This document shows, in pieces, positions 5,466-7,148 of a DNA stretch of 7,148 nucleotides. Positions within the stretch are counted from its first letter, which is position 1. Every line of letters begins with the position of its first letter. The notes under the pieces were generated by a model. It did not search any database. It worked only from the letters and a program-made list of their open reading frames with translations, and was not told where the DNA came from. The stretch comes from Anaerolineales bacterium (GTDB lineage: Bacteria; Chloroflexota; Anaerolineae; 4572-78; J111): contig JAAUSP010000399.1 of the NCBI GenBank assembly GCA_012032575.1, positions 1 to 7,148 on the forward strand, in the 5' to 3' direction. A program made the position numbers and the translations under genes.

Positions 5466-6860
5466 CTACTCGACTTCCAAGATTTCGCCCGCTGTCACCG
5501 AGATAGCGGCCAGCTCAGACGGTGCGCATTGGGGACAGCTATAACGCTGTTCAGCCACATAAATGGCCCGGTCGGAACTCCAGAAAAAGTTGTCGCGACC
5601 AATAGCCTCATCCAATTTGGCTCGTTCCAGCATGTGCATCACTGCCGGATGGACTCCGGTGAGCATCAACACCTTGCCTTCGTGGACCATTTTTTCGTGC
5701 AGGGTGGTCAGGGCTTCCAGACCCGACAGGTCAATCATCGGCACTGCCCGCATCGAAAGGATCAACACCTGAACCTCTTTGAGCCGGGCGAAGGCTTCGT
5801 TGAAGGTATTGGTCGCGGCAAAAAAGAGGGGGCCGGTCAGATAGGCCACCCGCACATGGGGACAGTCCCCTTTGACATCCATGCCTCGTTCGCGCATCCG
5901 TTCGGCGTCCACATCCCTGATTTCAACCTGGAGGCTGGCCACCTGGTTGATAAAGATCACCGCCGACACCCCCGCCCCGATCAAAATCGCCTGGGTCAAA
6001 TCCAGAGTAATGGTTGCCAGCAGGGTGATGATAAACGTGATAATTCCGGTTTTGAAGCCGTTTGAAAACATAAAACGGATGGCCGGCCATTCGTTCATCC
6101 GAAAAGCTGTGACCATCAGCACGCCGGCCAGCGCGGCCAGCGGCACCCGCGCGATCACTGCCGCAAACAGCAGCGCCGAGGCCAGCAGCGCCAGGGCATG
6201 AATAATGGAGGTCAGGCGCGTCACCCCGCCCGATTTGATGGCTACTGAAGTGCGGGCAATGGCCGCAGTAGCCGGCACCCCGCCGAAAAAGGGGATGACA
6301 ATATTGCCCACCCCCTGGGCAATCAACTCCTGGTTCGCCTGCAAGCGGATGCCGGTCATTTTGCTGGCCACCGCCCCGCACAGCAGCGATTCGACCGCGC
6401 CCAGGGCAGCGATGGAGATGGCCGGCGCGATCAGTCCATTCAGGTCTGACCAGGGAAAGCTGCCCAAAGTCAGCCGCTCGTCGAGTAGAATCGTGCGCGG
6501 AATAGTTCCAATCTGGGGAATCTCCCAGCCGGCCAAATAGGTCAGGAGGGTCGCGACAATGATGCCGGCCAGTGAGCCGGGCATAAATTTGGCCCACCGC
6601 TGCGGCCAGAAAACCATCATGCCCATCACGATCAAGCCGACTACCACAGCCTGCCAGACCGGGATAAAGCCGCCGCGAAAGTATTGCAGCAGTTTGACGG
6701 CGGAGGACTCTGCGCCCGGCGTTTGAACACCCAAAAAGTTATCAATTTGCCCTACGGCGATGATAACTGCAATGCCGGCGGTAAAGCCGGTGATAACCGG
6801 AGCCGGGATAAAGGCAATAAAGCGGCCCAGGCGCAGCAGGCCGACCACCAGGATAATCAA
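5466..6860 (-). CDS. SulP-family anion transporter, main (C-terminal) part with STAS domain
   Basis: This 464-residue reading frame is the larger part of a SulP (SLC26-like) transporter whose first part is encoded in another frame at 6869-7148. It supplies most of the membrane domain: hydrophobic helices run to about residue 304, with the family signature GRFIAFIPAPVITGFTAGIA (12-31), a conserved Glu-Ser in AALGAVESLL (151-160) and NQELIAQGVGN (176-186). A cytoplasmic STAS domain spans about 333-436, with IDLSG (376-380) at the usual nucleotide/phosphoregulation loop. The tail adds a CPQC motif (442-445). SulP proteins move sulfate, bicarbonate or related anions across the inner membrane; the substrate is not decidable here. 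The Met at 6860 is probably not a genuine start: the homology continues upstream in this frame to about 6879. The stop lies 113 bp before the regulator start. Confidence 0.88.
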   Translation of the reverse strand: MIILVVGLLRLGRFIAFIPAPVITGFTAGIAVIIAVGQIDNFLGVQTPGAESSAVKLLQYFRGGFIPVWQAVVVGLIVMGMMVFWPQRWAKFMPGSLAGIIVATLLTYLAGWEIPQIGTIPRTILLDERLTLGSFPWSDLNGLIAPAISIAALGAVESLLCGAVASKMTGIRLQANQELIAQGVGNIVIPFFGGVPATAAIARTSVAIKSGGVTRLTSIIHALALLASALLFAAVIARVPLAALAGVLMVTAFRMNEWPAIRFMFSNGFKTGIITFIITLLATITLDLTQAILIGAGVSAVIFINQVASLQVEIRDVDAERMRERGMDVKGDCPHVRVAYLTGPLFFAATNTFNEAFARLKEVQVLILSMRAVPMIDLSGLEALTTLHEKMVHEGKVLMLTGVHPAVMHMLERAKLDEAIGRDNFFWSSDRAIYVAEQRYSCPQCAPSELAAISVTAGEILEVE

Positions 6861-6868
6861 CCCGGCGA

Positions 6869-7148
6869 TTACCCCGGCGCCCAGGCCCCTTCGAGGCCAT
6901 AACGCTGGCTGATGACAATCAAAATGGCGCTCATGGCCCCGGTTGGCCCGGAGATTTGATAGGGCGCGCCCGACAACCCGCCGATAATTACCCCGCTCAG
7001 AATGGCCGTCACCAGCCCGGCGGCGGCATTGGCCCCCGAAGCCACGCCGAAAGCCAGCGCCAGCGGCAGTCCCACGGCGGCTACGGTTAACCCGGCCAGC
7101 AAATCCTGGCGAAACTTGTCGACGTCATAATGGGCGAAATTCACGCTG
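6869..7148 (-). CDS. SulP-family anion transporter, N-terminal part (frameshifted; touches edge)
   Basis: This frame encodes the first membrane helices of the same SulP transporter as 5466-6860. Seen here are DLLAGLTVAAVGLPLALAFG, a second glycine/alanine-rich helix and YQISGPTGAMSAI, the conserved Ser-Gly-Pro-Thr-Gly-Ala segment of the family's substrate region. The first in-window start is GTG at 7144-7142, giving 91 residues that begin MNFAHYDVDKFRQDLL, close to the usual SulP N-terminus. The frame stays open to the window edge, so a slightly earlier start cannot be excluded, and the ribosome-binding site is out of view. Alone this fragment could not transport. It is functional only if the frameshift at about 6876-6880 is a sequencing error or is bypassed. 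Confidence 0.85.
   Translation of the reverse strand, partial: SVNFAHYDVDKFRQDLLAGLTVAAVGLPLALAFGVASGANAAAGLVTAILSGVIIGGLSGAPYQISGPTGAMSAILIVISQRYGLEGAWAPG
6872..6882 (-). other. Single-base frameshift site within the SulP gene
   Basis: Read on the minus strand, the N-terminal frame ends ...YGLEGAWAPG and a stop at 6871-6869. The other frame reads GVIAGLIILVVGLL from the same place. Adding one base inside GCGCC (about 6880-6876) gives ...YGLEGAWAAGVIAGLIILVV, the usual SulP sequence, and restores a single frame of about 559 codons from 7144 to 5466. The site is GC-rich (GGGCGCCGGGG), a context prone to sequencing indels. A real inactivating deletion is the main alternative. Programmed frameshifting is unlikely, since no slippery heptamer is present. 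Confidence 0.85.

Noticed and set aside
5923..6597. Second minus-strand open frame overlapping SulP
   Set aside because: It is Arg/Gly/His-rich with no membrane character and shadows the conserved SulP frame.
6865..6890. Programmed ribosomal frameshifting in SulP
   Set aside because: No slippery heptamer or clear stimulatory structure is seen, and SulP genes are normally a single frame; a one-base deletion or sequencing error explains it better.

Overview
This window most resembles a fragment of a Chloroflexota-type bacterium (Anaerolineae-like), probably environmental. That placement is inference from style, since there is no rRNA or marker gene. The clues are a very large Hanks-type kinase with formylglycine-generating-enzyme (FGE)-like ectodomains and Pro/Thr-rich linkers, orphan response regulators with sensor or dimerisation modules, moderately GC-rich genes between AT-rich spacers, and short repeats in the spacers.

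Layout. Two genes run rightward and two run leftward, converging near 4483-4635. Positions 1-226 hold a possible divergent gene start at the left edge and a near-consensus sigma70-type promoter. This feeds a REC-PAS response regulator (227-967) that stops exactly where the PAS domain ends. The next spacer (968-1227) carries a G-rich repeat with an imperfect inverted arm, then a second near-consensus promoter. The dominant gene (1228-4482) encodes a 1084-residue membrane Ser/Thr kinase: cytoplasmic kinase domain, one transmembrane helix, then FGE-like domain, beta-sandwich-like domain, Pro/Thr linker and a second FGE-like domain outside. The convergent spacer holds an inverted repeat and five copies of a 7-bp tandem repeat. 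On the minus strand lie a REC protein with a DHp-like C-terminal half (start 5352) and, upstream of it, a SulP-family anion transporter with a STAS domain. A one-base frameshift near 6876-6880 splits the transporter into two reading frames, and its N-terminus touches the right edge of the window.

How the genes may relate. Three of the four genes are signalling proteins. The kinase probably reads an extracellular or envelope cue through its non-catalytic FGE-like ectodomains. The two orphan response regulators may link to kinases encoded elsewhere or to each other. SulP and the minus-strand regulator are co-directional with about 113 bp between them, so they may share a transcript, although a strong hairpin lies in that gap. 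No shared pathway is demonstrated.

No clearly new multi-gene system is visible. The points most worth a second look are the kinase ectodomain architecture, the transporter frameshift, the REC-DHp protein without an ATPase domain, and a different inverted-repeat element in each of the three intergenic gaps.
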